Source: CAVQWT01 sp963717705 (lineage in GTDB: Bacteria > Pseudomonadota > Gammaproteobacteria > Burkholderiales > Casimicrobiaceae). From it: 64,000 bases of DNA. A program made the position numbers and the translations under genes. The notes beneath the pieces are model-generated. The model was not told the origin of the DNA, made no database searches, and saw only the letters and a program-made list of their open reading frames with translations. Below are positions 48,467 through 58,309 of the stretch, in pieces (position 1 is the stretch's first letter; each line of letters opens with the position of its first letter). The stretch is from contig CAVQWT010000004.1 of NCBI GenBank assembly GCA_963717705.1, positions 62,001-126,000 on the forward strand, in the 5' to 3' direction.

Positions 48467-49357
48467 TCAGCTGGTGCCGGCGGCCATGGTCCGCGCCCGG
48501 TGCGCGCTGCGCGCGACGCCGACGAATTCGTCGATCGCGCGCGCCCAGTCGTCGAGGCCGACGCCGTTCCAGTTGCCGTGGTTCGCGCCCTCGATCATCA
48601 GCAGGCGCTTCGGCTCGGGCGCGGCGGCGTACAGCGCCTCGCTCATCGCCGGCGGCACGACGTTGTCGGCCGTGCCGTGGACGAAGAGCGACGGCACCTT
48701 GAGCTCGCGGACGCGGGAGAGCGAATCGAAGCGCTGGGTGACGAGCAGGCTCACGGCGCGGTTGGTGCCGGCCACCACGTCGGGCAGCGAAGTGAATCCC
48801 GCCTCGGCGATGACGCCGGTCGCGCCCTCGGCATGCGCCGCGAGGTCGAGCGCGACCGCGGCGCCGAGCGAGTGACCGTAGATGAAGCGCATGTCGGCGC
48901 GCGGCTCGCGGCGGACGAGTTCGACCCAGGCGGCCCGGGCGTCGGCGTGGATCTGCGGCTCGGACGGCAACTCGCCGTCGCTGCGGCCGAAGCCGCGGTA
49001 ATCGATGGCCAGCACGTTGAAGCCGAGCTGGTGCCACCGGTTCAGCCGGAACAGGTTGTTGCCGAGGCTCCAGCGCACGCCATGCAGATACAGGACGGCC
49101 GGCGCATCGGCGCGCGCGGCCGGCAGCCACCAGGCGTGGATGCGTTCCTTGGCCCCGTCGTCCCGGGTGACGTCGATCCACACCTCGTCGTAGCGCAGGC
49201 CGACGTCGGCGGGCGTTCGGACGGAGTCGCGCACCGGCCGATAGACGAGCTCGCGTTCCTTCGCTTCGAGGTACGCGCAGCCGGTCGCCCCGACGGCCAC
49301 CAGGACGGCGAGCAGCGCGGCGAGGCCGGCGAGTAGGGAGCGGCGGAATGGGCGCAT
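48467..49357 (-). CDS. Alpha/beta-hydrolase lipoprotein
   Basis: 296 residues. The N-terminus (RSLLAGLAALLAVLVAVGATGC) is a signal peptide with lipobox ATGC; the hydrolase core has VLYLHGVRWSLGNNL, IYGHSLGAAVAL (nucleophile Ser), SLFVHGTADNVVPP (Asp) and a late GANHGNW (His). Most like the YfhR/ABHD-type serine hydrolases. Lipid-anchored, so likely periplasmic. The open frame extends upstream to about 49642, but the lipoprotein start at 49357 is far better. Confidence 0.88.
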   Translation of the reverse strand: MRPFRRSLLAGLAALLAVLVAVGATGCAYLEAKERELVYRPVRDSVRTPADVGLRYDEVWIDVTRDDGAKERIHAWWLPAARADAPAVLYLHGVRWSLGNNLFRLNRWHQLGFNVLAIDYRGFGRSDGELPSEPQIHADARAAWVELVRREPRADMRFIYGHSLGAAVALDLAAHAEGATGVIAEAGFTSLPDVVAGTNRAVSLLVTQRFDSLSRVRELKVPSLFVHGTADNVVPPAMSEALYAAAPEPKRLLMIEGANHGNWNGVGLDDWARAIDEFVGVARSAHRARTMAAGTS

Positions 49358-49623
49358 CGGGGTCAGATCGCGTTGGGGAGCCGCAAGTTCCGTGCGCGGT
49401 GGCAGCTGCCGGCGCCGGCGCGGGTCGGGCTCCCCGCGCATGGTGCCACATCGGTGACCCGTCAATCGGCTGTTCGGACGATGTCCAGGGCCTCCCGACC
49501 GGCCGAGAATGCCGGCAGGGCCGGTCGAAAGGCTCGCGCCCGGGGAGGCTGTACGGCCGCTGCGGCAGCGCGCGGCCGGAAGGGCGGTTTCGCCGTAATT
49601 CGACCTGACCCCATAATGGCGGG

Positions 49624-50190
49624 ATGAAATTCTGCAGCGCATGCGGATCGGCGGAGATCGGGCTCCGGGTGCCGGACGGCGACAACCTGCCGCGTTACGT
49701 GTGTCCGACCTGCGGGACGATCCACTACCAGAACCCGAAGGTGGTCGTGGGTTGTCTGCCGGAATGGGATGACCGGGTGCTGCTTTGCAGGCGCGCGATC
49801 GAGCCGCGGCTCGGATTGTGGACCTTGCCCGCGGGTTTCCTCGAGAACGGCGAAACCGTGGCGGCGGGCGCCGCGCGCGAGACGCTCGAGGAGGCGGGGG
49901 CGCGGGTCGACCTGGGGCCGCTCTACACGATGATCAGCCTGCCGCACATCAGCCAGGTCTACGTGATGTTCCGGGCGCGCCTCGTCGATGTGGACTTCGC
50001 GCCCGGCCCGGAAAGCCTCGAGGTCCGGCTGTTCCGCGAGGAGGAGATCCCGTGGGAGGACCTCGCGTTCCGGACCATCGCGCGAACCCTGCGCTGCTAC
50101 TTCCTCGACCGCCGCCGGGGGGCCTTCGCGACCCACGTCAGCGCCCTCGAGCGGCGCGCGGCGCGGGCGGACCTCGCCGGCGCCGCCTGA
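49624..50190 (+). CDS. Zinc-ribbon NUDIX hydrolase
   Basis: 188 residues. N-terminal zinc ribbon (C4, C7, C27, C30) followed by a Nudix box GFLENGETVAAGAARETLEEAG with the REx2EE core. Zn-ribbon Nudix proteins include NAD(H) pyrophosphatases (NudC), but the SQPWPFPxS NudC motif is not seen, so the substrate is open. A CATAAT hexamer lies only seven bases before the ATG, which would make the message nearly leaderless if used. Confidence 0.9.
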   Translation: MKFCSACGSAEIGLRVPDGDNLPRYVCPTCGTIHYQNPKVVVGCLPEWDDRVLLCRRAIEPRLGLWTLPAGFLENGETVAAGAARETLEEAGARVDLGPLYTMISLPHISQVYVMFRARLVDVDFAPGPESLEVRLFREEEIPWEDLAFRTIARTLRCYFLDRRRGAFATHVSALERRAARADLAGAA

Positions 50191-50317
50191 TCGCCGCCGC
50201 GACTTCGCGATGGGCATTTTCCGCTACACTTTCGTCGTCGATCCAAGTCCAGGCCGCGATTCCCCGCTCGCCGGGGGAACGAGACGGCCACCGCAACCCT
50301 GTCCTGGAGGAAATCCA

Positions 50318-51298
50318 ATGTTCGTGCACAACCGTTTCCTGAGCCGTGTCGCCATGCTGGGCGCGGCCGTGCTGCTCGCATCTGCGTTGCCGGCCTCGGC
50401 ACAGCAGAACCGCATTTCGATCACCACCGGCGGCACCGGCGGCGTCTACTACCCGCTTGGCGGCGGGATGGCGCAGGTGCTGTCGAAGTACATCCCCGGA
50501 TTGTCGGCGACCGCCGAGGTCACGGGCGGCTCGGTCGACAACCTCAAGCTCATCGGTGCGGGCAAGTCCGAGGTGGGCTTCTCGATGGTCGACGCGTCCT
50601 GGGACGCCTACAAGGGCAACGACAAGTTCAAGGACGCGCCGGTCGCGACCCGCACGCTGATGGTGCTCTATCCGAACCGGATGCAGGTCGTCACCGTCGA
50701 GGGCACGGGCATCGCCAAGCTTGCCGACCTCAAGGGCAAGCGGGTCTCCACCGGCGCGCCGGGCAGCGGCGTCGAGGTGATGGCGCTGCGCGTGCTCGAG
50801 GCGATGGGCATCGACCCGAAGAAGGACATCAGGCAGGAGCGCCTGGGCGCCGCCGAAAGCGTCAACGCCATCAAGGACCGGAAGATCGACGCGTTCTTCT
50901 GGGTCGGCGGCGTGCCGACGGCCGCGGTCACCGACCTCGCCGCGACGCCGGGCACGAAGATCAAGCTGATCGACCACGCCGAAGCGATCGACGCGATGAA
51001 CAAGAAATACGGCCCGCTCTACGTCAAGGGCGTCATCGCGGCCGGCGCCTACTCGGGCCAGGACAAGCCGAACGAGAACATCGACGTCTGGAACATCCTG
51101 GTAGTCAGCGACAAGATGTCCGACAAGATGGCCTACGACATCGCGAAGACGCTGATGGAGAAGAAGCCCGAGCTGGTCGCCGTGCACAAGGAAGCGACCA
51201 ACATCGACCTCAAGTTCCAGGGCATCGGCTCGCCGATCCCCTACCACCCCGGCGCGAAGAAGTACTTCGAGGAACAGGGCGTCAAGTTCGCGAACTGA
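50318..51298 (+). CDS. TAXI-family TRAP transporter solute-binding protein
   Basis: 326 residues with a signal peptide (MFVHNRFLSRVAMLG...ASAQ). TAXI-family features: ISITTGGTGGVYYPLGGGMAQVLSK, GKRVSTGAPGSGVEVMALRVL, KIDAFFWVGGVPTAAVTDLA. It binds a ligand in the periplasm for the fused permease at 51929. TAXI ligands are mostly unknown (glutamate-like in a few). GGAGG precedes the ATG at 50318. A minus-strand DUF302 gene separates the two transporter genes. Confidence 0.93.
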   Translation: MFVHNRFLSRVAMLGAAVLLASALPASAQQNRISITTGGTGGVYYPLGGGMAQVLSKYIPGLSATAEVTGGSVDNLKLIGAGKSEVGFSMVDASWDAYKGNDKFKDAPVATRTLMVLYPNRMQVVTVEGTGIAKLADLKGKRVSTGAPGSGVEVMALRVLEAMGIDPKKDIRQERLGAAESVNAIKDRKIDAFFWVGGVPTAAVTDLAATPGTKIKLIDHAEAIDAMNKKYGPLYVKGVIAAGAYSGQDKPNENIDVWNILVVSDKMSDKMAYDIAKTLMEKKPELVAVHKEATNIDLKFQGIGSPIPYHPGAKKYFEEQGVKFAN

Positions 51299-51383
51299 CC
51301 GGGCCTCAGGCGCGGCCCGGCGACGGCTGCACCGGCCCGGGCGACGCGCACGCCGCACGCGGCCCGGCCGTGGCCCGCGGCGA

Positions 51384-51776
51384 CTAGAGGGCAGCCATCA
51401 CCCGCTCGAGCCGGGCGCGCACCTCGCGCGCCAGCGGCTCGACGTCGGCACGGCCGGTGAGCTCGAACAGCGCCACCGGGTCGAGGAACTCGACGTGCAC
51501 GGCGCCGTGCGCATCCTGCCTGACCACGACGTTGCAGGGCATCAGCAGCCCGATCGACGGCTCGGCGTCGAGCGCCTGCGCGGCGAACGGCGGATTGCAC
51601 GCGCCGAGGATGCGGTACGGCGGCACGTCCTTGTCGAGCTTCTTCTTCAGCGTCGCCTGGACGTCGATCTCGGTCAGCACGCCGAAGCCCTCCTTGCCGA
51701 GCTCGGCGGTGACGCGGGTCAGGGCGTCGGCGAAGCCGGCGGTCACGGTGCGGCCGAAGCCGTAGCGGTTGTGCAT
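51384..51776 (-). CDS. DUF302-family protein
   Basis: 130 residues from the ATG at 51776. DUF302 pattern: GRTVTAGFADALTRVTAELGKEGFGVLTEIDVQATLKKKL (paired helix-strand), YRILGACNPPFAAQAL and IGLLMPCNVVV. Small heat-shock-like single-domain fold of unknown function. It interrupts the TRAP genes on the opposite strand. The frame extends to 51959, but MHNRYGFGRTV is the family-like start. Confidence 0.82.
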   Translation of the reverse strand: MHNRYGFGRTVTAGFADALTRVTAELGKEGFGVLTEIDVQATLKKKLDKDVPPYRILGACNPPFAAQALDAEPSIGLLMPCNVVVRQDAHGAVHVEFLDPVALFELTGRADVEPLAREVRARLERVMAAL

Positions 51777-51928
51777 GTGCGGTCTCCCGGGTGGATGCCC
51801 CGTGAAATCGCGGGGTGATGCAGGCATTATTGCGCATTGCACCCGGGCCCGTCGGTGACCGGGGTCCCCGACAGGCCCGGTCGCGGCCCGTGTGCTAGGC
51901 TCGATCGGAAACGGAAGGGGAGGAGACC

Positions 51929-53917
51929 ATGGCCGCCGAACCGTCGCGCCCGGACGCACCGGAGCCGACCGCCACGACCGCCGAAGTCTCGGCCGAGCAG
52001 CTCAGCAAGGCTGCCGAGTACATCGAGGAGGAGGAGGGGGCGTTCAGCCACTTCCCGGGCCTGCTTGCGACCGCCACCAAGTTCCTGCTGGTGGCGATGA
52101 GCCTGTTCCATCTCTACGCGGCGGTCGACATCGTGCCGGCGAACGTGCTGCGGCCGGTGCACGTCGGCTGGATGCTGCTGCTGGTCTTCCTGCTGGTCCC
52201 GGTATCGCCGCGCTACCGCAACCGGCTGATGTGGTGGGACGTCGCCTGCGCCCTGCTCGGGGTGGCCACCATCGCGTACCTGCTCGCGGGCGGCGACGAG
52301 TTCTGGGACCGTAACACCACACCGAGCACCTCCGACGCGTTCTTCGGCGTCGCGTTCGTGCTGCTGGTGCTCGAGGCCTGCCGCCGCACGTCGGGCTGGA
52401 TCATGGTGTTCGTGATCGGCTCGTTCCTCGCCTACGCGTTCGCCGGCCCGTGGCTGCCCGGCCAATGGGCGCACCGCGGCTACGACGTCGACGGGATGAC
52501 CGGGTTCATGTACCAGACGCTCGAGGGGATCTTCGGCACCGCGGTCGACGTGTCGTCGACGCTGATCATCCTGTTCACGATCTACGGCGCGTTCCTGCAG
52601 TTGTCCGGCGCCGGCAAGTTCTTCCTCGACTGGAGCTTTGCCGCGATGGGCGGCAAGCACACCGGTGCCGGCCGCACGGTGGTGATGGCGTCGTTCCTGC
52701 TGGGAGGGCCGTCGGGGTCGGGGGTCGCGACGACGGTGACCATCGGCTCGGTCGCCTACCCGATGCTGAAGCGCTCCGGGTACAGCCCCGAGGCCGCGGG
52801 CGGCCTGCTCGCCGCCGGCGGCCTGGGCGCGATCATCTCGCCGCCGGTGCTCGGTGCGGCGGCGTTCCTGATCGCCGAATTCCTCAAGATCAGCTACCTC
52901 GACGTCCTGCTGATGGCGGTCGTGCCGACGATCCTCTACTACCTGTCGCTGTTCCTGATGGTCGAGCTCGACGCGCGCAAGTTCCGGATGCCGGCGATGG
53001 CGGCGGCGGCGAAGGGCGAACTCGCGCGCCTCACCGGCCGCTACTGGTACCACTTCCTGTCGCTGGCTTCGATCGTCGTGTTCATGCTGGTCGGGTTCTC
53101 GCCGATCCTGTCGGTGTTCTGGGCGACGATCGTCACCCTGGCCGCGTCGTGGCTGCGGCGTGAGACGGCGATGGGGCCGCGCAAGGTCGTCGCCGCGCTG
53201 TCCGACGGCTCGCTGCAGATGCTGAGCGTCGCCGCGACCTGCGCCGCGGCCGGGATCATCGTCGGCGTCGTGGCGAAGACGGGCCTCGGCCTCAAGTTCA
53301 GCGGCATCGTCATCGACTACGCCGGGGGCAGCCTGTTCCTCACCGCGCTGTACACGGCGCTGATCGTCTGGGTGATCGGCCTGGCGGTGCCGGTGACCGC
53401 GAGCTACATCATCTGCGCGGTGATCGCCGCGCCGGCGCTGACCAAGCTGGGCGTGCCGGACTACGCGGCGCACATGTTCATCTTCTATTACGCGGTGCTC
53501 TCCGAAGTGTCGCCACCGACGGCGTTGAGTCCCTTCGCCGCCGCGGCGATCTGCGGCGGCGACCCGTACCGGACGACGCTGCAGTCGTGGAAGTACACGC
53601 TGCCTGCATTCGTGGTGCCATTCGTGTTCGTGCTCGACCCCTCGGGCGTCGGGTTGCTGCTCAAGACGCCGCTCGACGGCTCGTGGGGGCACGTTGCGTG
53701 GATCGCCGTGACGGCCTGCGCCGGCATCGCGGCGCTCGCCGCCGGGGCGCAGAACTGGGCGCTGCGCGCCTGCCGGCCGTGGGAGCGCTGGACGCTGGTC
53801 GCGAGCGGGCTGCTGCTCGTCTACCCCGCCAGCTGGAGCGACGCGATCGGGTTTGCCGGGGTCGCCGTCGTCATCGCAGTGCAGTGGGTGACGCGCCCGC
53901 GTGCGATGGCCGGGTAG
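51929..53917 (+). CDS. TRAP transporter fused permease (4TM + 12TM)
   Basis: 662 residues. After a charged N-terminal segment (EEEEGAFSHFPG) come the small 4TM part (SWIMVFVIGSFLAYAF region) and the large DctM-type part with LLGGPSGSGVATTVTIGSVAYPML and YYAVLSEVSPPTALSPFAAAAICGGDPYRTT, typical of TAXI-partner fused permeases. Secondary transporter of organic acids or unknown solutes with the binding protein at 50318. Strong GGGGAGGAG before the ATG. Confidence 0.93.
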   Translation: MAAEPSRPDAPEPTATTAEVSAEQLSKAAEYIEEEEGAFSHFPGLLATATKFLLVAMSLFHLYAAVDIVPANVLRPVHVGWMLLLVFLLVPVSPRYRNRLMWWDVACALLGVATIAYLLAGGDEFWDRNTTPSTSDAFFGVAFVLLVLEACRRTSGWIMVFVIGSFLAYAFAGPWLPGQWAHRGYDVDGMTGFMYQTLEGIFGTAVDVSSTLIILFTIYGAFLQLSGAGKFFLDWSFAAMGGKHTGAGRTVVMASFLLGGPSGSGVATTVTIGSVAYPMLKRSGYSPEAAGGLLAAGGLGAIISPPVLGAAAFLIAEFLKISYLDVLLMAVVPTILYYLSLFLMVELDARKFRMPAMAAAAKGELARLTGRYWYHFLSLASIVVFMLVGFSPILSVFWATIVTLAASWLRRETAMGPRKVVAALSDGSLQMLSVAATCAAAGIIVGVVAKTGLGLKFSGIVIDYAGGSLFLTALYTALIVWVIGLAVPVTASYIICAVIAAPALTKLGVPDYAAHMFIFYYAVLSEVSPPTALSPFAAAAICGGDPYRTTLQSWKYTLPAFVVPFVFVLDPSGVGLLLKTPLDGSWGHVAWIAVTACAGIAALAAGAQNWALRACRPWERWTLVASGLLLVYPASWSDAIGFAGVAVVIAVQWVTRPRAMAG

Positions 53918-53945
53918 CGGCGCCGTGGACCCCGACTCCGCGCGC

Positions 53946-54425
53946 ATGGGTGAGGCAGGCGTCCGGGGCGATCGCCGGGTCCCGCGCGGACCGGCGCGGA
54001 TCCGCCGGGTGGACGCGCTGCTGGAGCGCTACGGCGAATCCCACCGTCACCCGACCAACAGGGCGATCCACTGGGTCTGCGTGCCGCTGATCACCTGGAG
54101 CCTGCTCGCGCTGCTGTGGGTCGCTTCGCCGGCGGCGGCATACGCGCTGATCGGACTGTCGTTCGCGTACTACGTCTCGCTGTCGTTCACGCTGGCGATG
54201 GGGATGCTCGCCGTCGCGGCGCTGATGGTCGCGTCGCTCGTCCCGTGGGGTCCGGCGCTGTTGCCTGCGGCCGTCGCGGTGTTCATCGCCGCCTGGATCG
54301 GCCAGTTCGTCGGCCACCGGATCGAGGGACGCAGGCCGTCGTTTCTCGACGACGTCAGGTTCCTGCTGGTGGGGCCGGCGTGGTTGCTGCACCTGGCCTG
54401 CCGGCGCCTTGGCGTGCCGTACTGA
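53946..54425 (+). CDS. DUF962/Mpo1-like membrane protein
   Basis: About 159 residues; the start is uncertain: GTG at 53901, ATG at 53946, or GTG at 54009, which gives the typical DUF962 start. The family core is ERYGESHRHPTNRAIHWVCVPLITWS followed by membrane helices and WIGQFVGHRIEGRRPSFLDD, with the conserved His residues of Mpo1 (a fatty-acid alpha-oxidation dioxygenase in yeast). It directly follows, or slightly overlaps, the TRAP permease gene. The bacterial substrate is unknown. Confidence 0.8.
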   Translation: MGEAGVRGDRRVPRGPARIRRVDALLERYGESHRHPTNRAIHWVCVPLITWSLLALLWVASPAAAYALIGLSFAYYVSLSFTLAMGMLAVAALMVASLVPWGPALLPAAVAVFIAAWIGQFVGHRIEGRRPSFLDDVRFLLVGPAWLLHLACRRLGVPY

Positions 54426-54561
54426 ACGCGAGGCTGCCGCCGGCGGATTGTCCAGCGACGTCGCGCGACAGCTCGCATCACCGGTGCCACAATGGCCGCT
54501 GTCGCCGATCCGTTGACGCCGCTCGGCGTCCCCGTTTCGCGCCTGCCCAGGAGCCCGCACG

Positions 54562-55971
54562 ATGATCCCGGATTTCGATGCCGTGCTGCTGTCCCGCGTG
54601 CAGTTCGCGTTCACCGTAAGCCTGCACATCATCTTTCCCAGCTTCACCATCGGGCTCGCGGCGTTCATCGCGACGCTCGAGGTCCTGTGGCTGCAGACCG
54701 GGCGCGAGCACTTCCACCTGCTCGCCCGCTTCTGGACCAAGATCTTCGCGGTGAGCTTCGCGATGGGCGTCGTCTCCGGCCTCATGATGTCCTACCAGTT
54801 CGGCACCAACTGGAGCCGCTTCTCCGAGGTCGTCGGCAACGTCGTCGGGCCGCTGATCGGCTACGAGGTGCTGACCGCGTTCTTCCTCGAGGCGACGTTC
54901 CTCGGCGTCATGCTGTTCGGCTGGAACCGGGTGCCGAAGTGGCTGCACGTGACGTCGACGATCCTGGTCGCCGTCGGGACATCGATGTCCGCATTCTGGA
55001 TCCTGTCGGCGAACAGCTGGATGCACACGCCGGCCGGCCACGAGATCGTCAACGGGATCGCCCTGCCGGTCGACTGGCTGGAGGTGATCTTCAACCCGAG
55101 CTTTCCCTACCGGTTCGCCCACATGCTGACGGCGTGCTACCTCACGACGTCGCTGGTGGTGCTCGCCACCGGCGCGCGCTACCTCGTCGCCGGCCGCTTC
55201 GCCGAGGAAGGAAAGACAATGGTGCGGATGGGGCTCGGCATGGTGGTGCTGCTCGCGCCGCTGCAGCTCTTCATCGGCGACCTGCACGGTCTCAACACGT
55301 CGAAGCACCAGCCGGTCAAGGTCGCGGCGATGGAGGCGCACTGGGACGGCAGCAAGCCGGGTGCGCTGGTGCTGTTCGCGTGGCCCGACGCGAAGAACGA
55401 GCGCAACCTCGCCGAGATCGCGATTCCCAATCTGGCCAGTCTCATCATCACGCACGAACTCGACGGCAGGTTTCCCGGACTGAAGGATTTCAAGCCCGAG
55501 GACCGCCCGCCGGTGGTGCCGGTGTTCTTCGCCTTCCGGGTGATGGTCGGGCTGGGCATGCTGATGATCGCCACCGGCGTCGTCGGCGCGTGGCTGTGGT
55601 GGCGACGACGGTTGTTCGTTACGCGCTGGTACCTGCGCCCGGTCGGTTTCCTGTGGCCGGCGGGCTTCGTCGCGATCCTCGCCGGCTGGATCGTCACCGA
55701 GTCCGGGCGCCAGCCGTGGGTCGCGTGGGGGATCCTGCGGACCGCCGACGCGGCTTCTCCGGTCAGCGCCGCCGCCGTCGCCGCGTCGCTGACGCTGATC
55801 GTCGTCACCTACCTGGTCGTGTTCTCGATCGGCATCTACTACATCCGCAAGCTCGTCCGGAAGGGGCCGGTGCCGGGATTGGTCAAGGCGCCGGAGGGCG
55901 TCGCGAACCGCCCGCTGTCTGCAGCTCAGCAGGCGACCGTCGAGGCGCGGATCGAGGGGGTGTCGCCATGA
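54562..55971 (+). CDS. cioA: Cytochrome bd-type ubiquinol oxidase subunit I (CioA-like)
   Basis: 469 residues. Membrane oxidase subunit: N-terminal RVQFAFTVSLHIIFPSFTIGLA (heme ligand His), GxxxSYQFGTNWSRF, GDLHGLNTSKHQPVKVAAMEAHW and GWIVTESGRQPWVAWG. The Q-loop is short, as in the cyanide-insensitive (CioAB) branch. It reduces O2 with ubiquinol, giving respiration at low O2 or under cyanide/NO stress. Stop overlaps the cioB start (ATGATG). Confidence 0.92.
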   Translation: MIPDFDAVLLSRVQFAFTVSLHIIFPSFTIGLAAFIATLEVLWLQTGREHFHLLARFWTKIFAVSFAMGVVSGLMMSYQFGTNWSRFSEVVGNVVGPLIGYEVLTAFFLEATFLGVMLFGWNRVPKWLHVTSTILVAVGTSMSAFWILSANSWMHTPAGHEIVNGIALPVDWLEVIFNPSFPYRFAHMLTACYLTTSLVVLATGARYLVAGRFAEEGKTMVRMGLGMVVLLAPLQLFIGDLHGLNTSKHQPVKVAAMEAHWDGSKPGALVLFAWPDAKNERNLAEIAIPNLASLIITHELDGRFPGLKDFKPEDRPPVVPVFFAFRVMVGLGMLMIATGVVGAWLWWRRRLFVTRWYLRPVGFLWPAGFVAILAGWIVTESGRQPWVAWGILRTADAASPVSAAAVAASLTLIVVTYLVVFSIGIYYIRKLVRKGPVPGLVKAPEGVANRPLSAAQQATVEARIEGVSP

Positions 55972-56984
55972 TGAGCGAACTGACGCTGTCGCTGCCGGTG
56001 GTGTGGGCGGGGATCATCGGCATCGCCGTCGCGCTGTACGTCGTGCTCGACGGCTTCGACCTCGGCATCGGCATCCTCTATCCGCTGTTCCCGCAAGAGG
56101 CCGACCGCGACCAGATGATGAACTCGGTGGCGCCGTTCTGGGACGGCAACGAGACCTGGCTGGTGCTCGGCGGCGGAGGGCTGTGGGTCGCCTTTCCCAA
56201 GGCCTTCGCGGTGATCATGCCCGCGCTCTACCTGCCGGTGATGGTGCTGCTGCTGGCGCTGATCTTCCGCGGCGTGGCGTTCGAATTCCGCTGGGTCGCG
56301 AAGCCCGATCACCGTGTCTGGGACATCGCCTTCGCTGCGGCCTCGACGACCGCGGCGTTCGCGCAGGGCCTGGTGCTTGGCGGTCTGCTGCAGGGCATCG
56401 CGGTTCGCGACGGGCAGTTTGCCGGCTACGCGCTGGACTGGCTGACGCCGTTCAGCCTCGCCTGCGGCGTCGCGCTGGTCGTCGGGTACGGGCTGATCGG
56501 CGCCGCGTGGCTGGTGATGAAGACCGACGGTCACGTCGAGAGCCGGTCGCGCGGGCTCGCGCAGTCGCTGCTGCTGGCGCTGCTCGCGTGCGTCGGCCTG
56601 GTCAGCGTGTGGACGCCGCTCGCGTTTCCGCGGATCGCCGAGCGCTGGTTCACGCTGCCCGATTTCCTCTGGCTCGCGCCGGTACCGCTGGCGACGCTGC
56701 TGCTGGCCGTGGGCTGCTGGACGGGCCTGCGACGCGGCCGCAGCGTGCAGCCCTTCGCCTGCGCCGTCGGGATCTTCCTGCTGGCCTATCTCGGGCTCGT
56801 GCTGTCCAACGTGCCGTACCTCGTGCCGCCTTCGATCACCGTATGGGACGCGGCGGCCTCGCCCGCGTCGCAGAAGTTCATGCTGGTCGGCGTGCTGGTG
56901 CTGCTGCCGCTGATCCTGGGCTACACGGTGTTCAACTACTGGGTGTTCCGCGGCAAGGTGCGAACCGGCGAGGGCTACCACTGA
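55968..56984 (+). CDS. cioB: Cytochrome bd-type ubiquinol oxidase subunit II (CioB-like)
   Basis: 338 residues, eight or more membrane segments. CydB hallmark LDGFDLGIGILYPL, GNETWLVLGGGGLW, FRGVAFEFRW and NVPYLVPPSITVWDAAASP. It pairs with CioA in the same complex. ATG at 55968 overlaps the cioA TGA; a second in-frame ATG follows directly. No CydX-like small gene or cydDC is seen nearby. Confidence 0.93.
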   Translation: MMSELTLSLPVVWAGIIGIAVALYVVLDGFDLGIGILYPLFPQEADRDQMMNSVAPFWDGNETWLVLGGGGLWVAFPKAFAVIMPALYLPVMVLLLALIFRGVAFEFRWVAKPDHRVWDIAFAAASTTAAFAQGLVLGGLLQGIAVRDGQFAGYALDWLTPFSLACGVALVVGYGLIGAAWLVMKTDGHVESRSRGLAQSLLLALLACVGLVSVWTPLAFPRIAERWFTLPDFLWLAPVPLATLLLAVGCWTGLRRGRSVQPFACAVGIFLLAYLGLVLSNVPYLVPPSITVWDAAASPASQKFMLVGVLVLLPLILGYTVFNYWVFRGKVRTGEGYH

Positions 56985-57054
56985 AGTTCGCGCCGAGGTC
57001 GGACGGCGCCGCAGCGGCCGGCGGGCGGGACGCGGAGCGCGGCGGGAGTGCGCC

Positions 57055-58260
57055 TCAGGCGACGACGCGCACGCCCGCGTCGGCCAGTGCGGCGTGCAGC
57101 AGGCGGACGTGATCGTGGCCGGTGGTCTCGACCACGCAGACGACGCAGACCGCCGAGAGATCGGGGCCCGAGAATGCGCGGTCGTGGACGATCTCCTTGA
57201 TCGACGCGCCGGCCGACGCGATCACCTCGGCCAGGCGGGCGAGCCCGCCCGGGCGGTCGGCGATGGACACGGTGAAGCGCGACAGCCGGCCGTCGGCGAC
57301 GAGGCCGGTCTCGATCACGCGATCGAGCATCGTCAGGTCGATGTTGCCGCCACAGAGGGTCAGCACGACCTTGCGGCCCTTCAGCGAATCGAGTTTGCCG
57401 GCGAGGAACGCCGCCAGCGGCGCGGCGCCGGCGCCCTCGACGACGCTCTTCTCCAGCTCGATCAGCCGCAGGATCGAAAGCGCGATCGACGCCTCGTCGA
57501 CCGTCACCAGCTGGTCGACGACGCTGCGCAGAACTTCAAGCGGCGCCGTGCCGATCTGCGCCACGGCGAGGCCGTCGGCGAGGGTGGGGGAGACCGTCAC
57601 CGGCACCGGCTTGCCGGCGGCAAAGGCTGCGGTGAGACATGCCGCGTGGTCCGGCTCGACGGCGACCAGCGTCACCGCGGGCTTGAGCGCACGCACGACG
57701 GTGCCGATGCCGGCCAGCAAGCCGCCGCCGCCGACGGGCACGACGATCGCGTCGACGTCGGGCGTCTGGTCGAGGATCTCGAGCGCCATCGTTCCCTGGC
57801 CGGCCATCACGTCGGCGTTGTCGAACGGATGGATGAACGTGAGTCCGTCGCGCTCCGCGAGCATCCCCGCGTGCGCCCGCGCCTGGGCCAGGTCGGCGCC
57901 GTGCAGCACCACACGGGCGCCGAGCTTGCGACAGTTGGTGACCTTGATCAGCGGCGCGAACTGCGGCATCACGACGGTCACCGGAATGCCCAGCAGGCCG
58001 CCGTGGTAGGCGACTCCCTGCGCGTGGTTGCCCGCCGACGCCGCGATGACCCCGGCACGCCGCGCACGGTCCGGCAGCAGCAGCAGCGCGTTGCGCGCGC
58101 CGCGCTCCTTGAAGCTGCCGGTGCGCTGCAGGTAGTCGAGCTTGCAGAAGATGTGCGCGCCGGTCAGCTCCGACAGCGGAATCGACTCGACGCAGGGGGA
58201 CTCGTAGATGCCGCCGCGGATGCGCTCGCGGGCGGCGAGGACGTCGTCGACGCTGATCAT
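57055..58260 (-). CDS. ilvA: Threonine dehydratase (PLP) with C-terminal ACT domain
   Basis: 401 residues from the ATG at 58260. PLP lysine in QRTGSFKERGARNAL, SAGNHAQGVAYH, PVGGGGLLAGIG and TLCGGNID; the C-terminus (FTVSIADRPGGLARLAEVI) is an ACT-type domain. One short ACT domain places it with the catabolic or shorter threonine ammonia-lyases rather than the long IlvA. It produces 2-oxobutyrate. It follows the phosphomannomutase gene by 49 bases. Confidence 0.88.
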   Translation of the reverse strand: MISVDDVLAARERIRGGIYESPCVESIPLSELTGAHIFCKLDYLQRTGSFKERGARNALLLLPDRARRAGVIAASAGNHAQGVAYHGGLLGIPVTVVMPQFAPLIKVTNCRKLGARVVLHGADLAQARAHAGMLAERDGLTFIHPFDNADVMAGQGTMALEILDQTPDVDAIVVPVGGGGLLAGIGTVVRALKPAVTLVAVEPDHAACLTAAFAAGKPVPVTVSPTLADGLAVAQIGTAPLEVLRSVVDQLVTVDEASIALSILRLIELEKSVVEGAGAAPLAAFLAGKLDSLKGRKVVLTLCGGNIDLTMLDRVIETGLVADGRLSRFTVSIADRPGGLARLAEVIASAGASIKEIVHDRAFSGPDLSAVCVVCVVETTGHDHVRLLHAALADAGVRVVA

Positions 58261-58309
58261 GGGCGAGGTCGGCGCGGCGGGCGGCCGGGGCGGCGGCGTG
58301 GCGCGACCG

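Noticed and set aside
49589..49617. TTCGCC and CATAAT as a promoter making the NUDIX message leaderless
   Set aside because: The -35 is weak and the spacing match can arise by chance; noted only in the gene entry.
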